A stretch of DNA of 51,394 bases from an uncultured Bacteroidales bacterium (GTDB lineage Bacteria > Bacteroidota > Bacteroidia > Bacteroidales > UBA932). The translations under genes and the position numbers were made by a program. The DNA is taken from contig UQYV01000024.1 of NCBI GenBank assembly GCA_900545245.1, positions 1-51,394 on the forward strand. Reading direction: 5' to 3'. Positions 50,071-51,394 of this stretch are shown one piece after another (position 1 is the stretch's first letter; every line of letters begins with the position of its first letter). A model generated the notes under the pieces. That model did no database searches and was not told the origin of the DNA. It was given only the letters and a program-made list of their open reading frames with translations.

Positions 50071-51294
50071 ATGAACAGAAGAGTTGTTATAACCGGTATG
50101 GGTATCTGGTCCTGCCTCGGAACAACAATAGAACAGGTGGCCGAATCCCTCAAGACGGGGAAATCCGGAATCGGGGTTGAGGAAAAGAGGCTGGAATATG
50201 GCTATCGCTCACCTCTTACGGGAATTGTCCCGAAACCTGAGCTCAAGGGCTTGATTGACAGGCACCTGCGGCGGGGACTTTCGGAAGAGGCGGAATATGC
50301 CTATATGGCCTCTCTCCAGGCTTTCAAAATGGCGGGAGTGAGTCAGGAATGGCTTGACGCAAACGAATGTGGCTGCATTTTCGGCAACGATTCCTCTGCC
50401 AAACCTGTGATTGAAGCGCACGAAATTCTCCTCGAAAAGCACGACACCGAACTTCTCGGACAGTCATACCTCTTCCAGGCAATGAACTCCACCGTGACGA
50501 TGAACCTCAGCACAATTTTCCGGCTCAAGGGCGTGAATTTCACTGTCAGTGCGGCCTGTGCAAGCGGAAGTCATTCGGCGGGACTTGCCTGTATGATGAT
50601 TCGTTCGGGCTTGCAGGATATGGTCCTTTGCGGAGGTGCCCAGGAAACCAACTACTATTCGATGGCATCTTTCGACGCAATCGGGGCATTTTCGAAAAAC
50701 ACCGCAAATCCCCAGGGGGCGAGCCGTCCTTTTGACAAAAACCGCGACGGACTTGTGCCGAGCGGTGGGGGAGCGGCACTCGTGCTTGAGGACTACGACC
50801 ACGCTGTGGCACGTGGAGCCAATATAATTGCAGAAGTTCTCGGCTACGGTTTCTCTTCGAACGGGACTTCGGTCATCAGCCAGCCGAGCGACGAGGGCTG
50901 CGAAAGGGCGATGAGGCGTGCGATGGCAGACGCCGGGGTGAAGGCCGACGAAATAGACTACATTAATGCACACGCCACCGGCACACGTCAGGGGGATATT
51001 TTCGAGGCTATGGCAATCGACAGGATTTTCCGAGGCGAGCACGCCCTGGTGAGCAGCACCAAGAGTATGACCGGACACGAATGTTGGATGGCAGGGGCAA
51101 GCGAACTTGTCTATTCTCTCATTATGATGAACAGCGGTTTTGTCGCCCCGAACATCAACCTTGAAGAACCGGACGAGTCGGCCGCTCACCTGAATCTTGC
51201 GAGGGAAACAGTCTTCACTCCGGTCACCACTGTCCTTAGCAATTCTTTCGGTTTCGGCGGGACCAACAGCGCGATTGTGCTCCGCCGCATTTGA
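50071..51294 (+). CDS. Beta-ketoacyl-ACP synthase (KAS I/II type)
   Basis: 407 residues with the full thiolase-fold catalytic set: Cys163 in S-A-A-C-A-S-G, His301 in N-A-H-A-T-G-T and His336 in M-T-G-H-E. The C-terminal motif is N-S-F-G-F-G-G-T-N. It extends acyl chains by decarboxylating condensation with malonyl-ACP. The pairing with a FabG-like reductase directly upstream resembles the FabG and KAS genes of aryl polyene clusters of Bacteroidetes, but housekeeping fabF/fabB cannot be excluded from this end of the cluster alone. Confidence 0.9.
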   Translation: MNRRVVITGMGIWSCLGTTIEQVAESLKTGKSGIGVEEKRLEYGYRSPLTGIVPKPELKGLIDRHLRRGLSEEAEYAYMASLQAFKMAGVSQEWLDANECGCIFGNDSSAKPVIEAHEILLEKHDTELLGQSYLFQAMNSTVTMNLSTIFRLKGVNFTVSAACASGSHSAGLACMMIRSGLQDMVLCGGAQETNYYSMASFDAIGAFSKNTANPQGASRPFDKNRDGLVPSGGGAALVLEDYDHAVARGANIIAEVLGYGFSSNGTSVISQPSDEGCERAMRRAMADAGVKADEIDYINAHATGTRQGDIFEAMAIDRIFRGEHALVSSTKSMTGHECWMAGASELVYSLIMMNSGFVAPNINLEEPDESAAHLNLARETVFTPVTTVLSNSFGFGGTNSAIVLRRI

Positions 51295-51328
51295 GACGGG
51301 AGAAGAAGAAAGAAATTTGAGCAAAAGA

Positions 51329-51394
51329 ATGATAATAGATACTCAAGTTTCGCAAGTGCGAAACACCACTTTTGAGCCCTTGTGGCGAGGGTAA
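51329..51394 (+). other. Possible 21-codon reading frame at the window edge
   Basis: An ATG at 51329 opens 21 codons to a TAA that forms the last three bases of the window. It holds the palindrome GTTTCGCA-AG-TGCGAAAC (51347-51364). It may be a leader peptide, or chance. The window ends here. Confidence 0.25.

Noticed and set aside
40561..51394. tRNA or rRNA genes near truB, gltX and vsr
   Set aside because: No cloverleaf-type sequence or conserved rRNA segment was seen in the gaps by eye.

Overview
The window looks like a chromosome segment of a Bacteroidales bacterium. The evidence is a SusC/SusD pair with a hybrid two-component regulator, BspA-like repeats, lipoproteins with Ig-like and coiled-coil domains, CotH and AAA/DUF234 ATPases, and promoters of the Bacteroidetes type (TTTG, about 20 bp, TAnnTTTG). 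Genus cannot be decided from sequence alone. No rRNA, tRNA or CRISPR array was seen.

Layout. (1) 1-6.3 kb is accessory: the 3' part of a BspA-like repeat protein, an McrBC methyl-directed restriction pair, and a wrecked coiled-coil lipoprotein gene. That gene has an amber stop, a frameshift in a G tract, and is cut off by an inverted relic of an AAA ATPase gene. 6.3-7.0 kb is decayed DNA. (2) 7.0-21.5 kb is an efflux locus: TolC, membrane fusion protein and FtsX permease on +, and facing them on - two more FtsX permeases, one ABC ATPase, and an NtrC-type response regulator with its histidine kinase. Both outer promoters carry the same palindromic site at exactly the same distance from a TGGCAC element, so the regulator very probably drives both operons with sigma-54. 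A third, textbook sigma-54 promoter lies between the two operons and points at no clear gene. A 125-bp element with 19-bp terminal inverted repeats occurs three times inside these operons, each time supplying the stop codon of the preceding gene. (3) 21.6-40.6 kb is a polysaccharide utilisation locus: GH2, GH16 and two lipoproteins sharing a repeated, unrecognised module on +; then on - a hybrid two-component regulator (frameshifted, and without an ATP-binding domain), SusD and SusC; then GH51 and a CotH-like lipoprotein on +. (4) 40.6-44.9 kb is a second accessory patch: relics of AAA ATPases, one intact DUF234 ATPase with an acidic repeat-tailed partner, and an AbiE toxin-antitoxin pair sitting exactly between 129-bp direct repeats that duplicate the end of truB. 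(5) 44.8-51.4 kb is mostly core: truB, rpiB and gltX on -, a 29-residue small gene with its own promoter and terminator, an orphan vsr, and fabG plus a ketoacyl synthase that may open a lipid or polyene cluster.

The strongest candidates for something new are the stop-codon-abutting 125-bp element, the sigma-54 circuit with its extra promoter, the sensor-regulator lacking HATPase, the three-copy lipoprotein module and the AbiE cassette with its rebuilt truB end.
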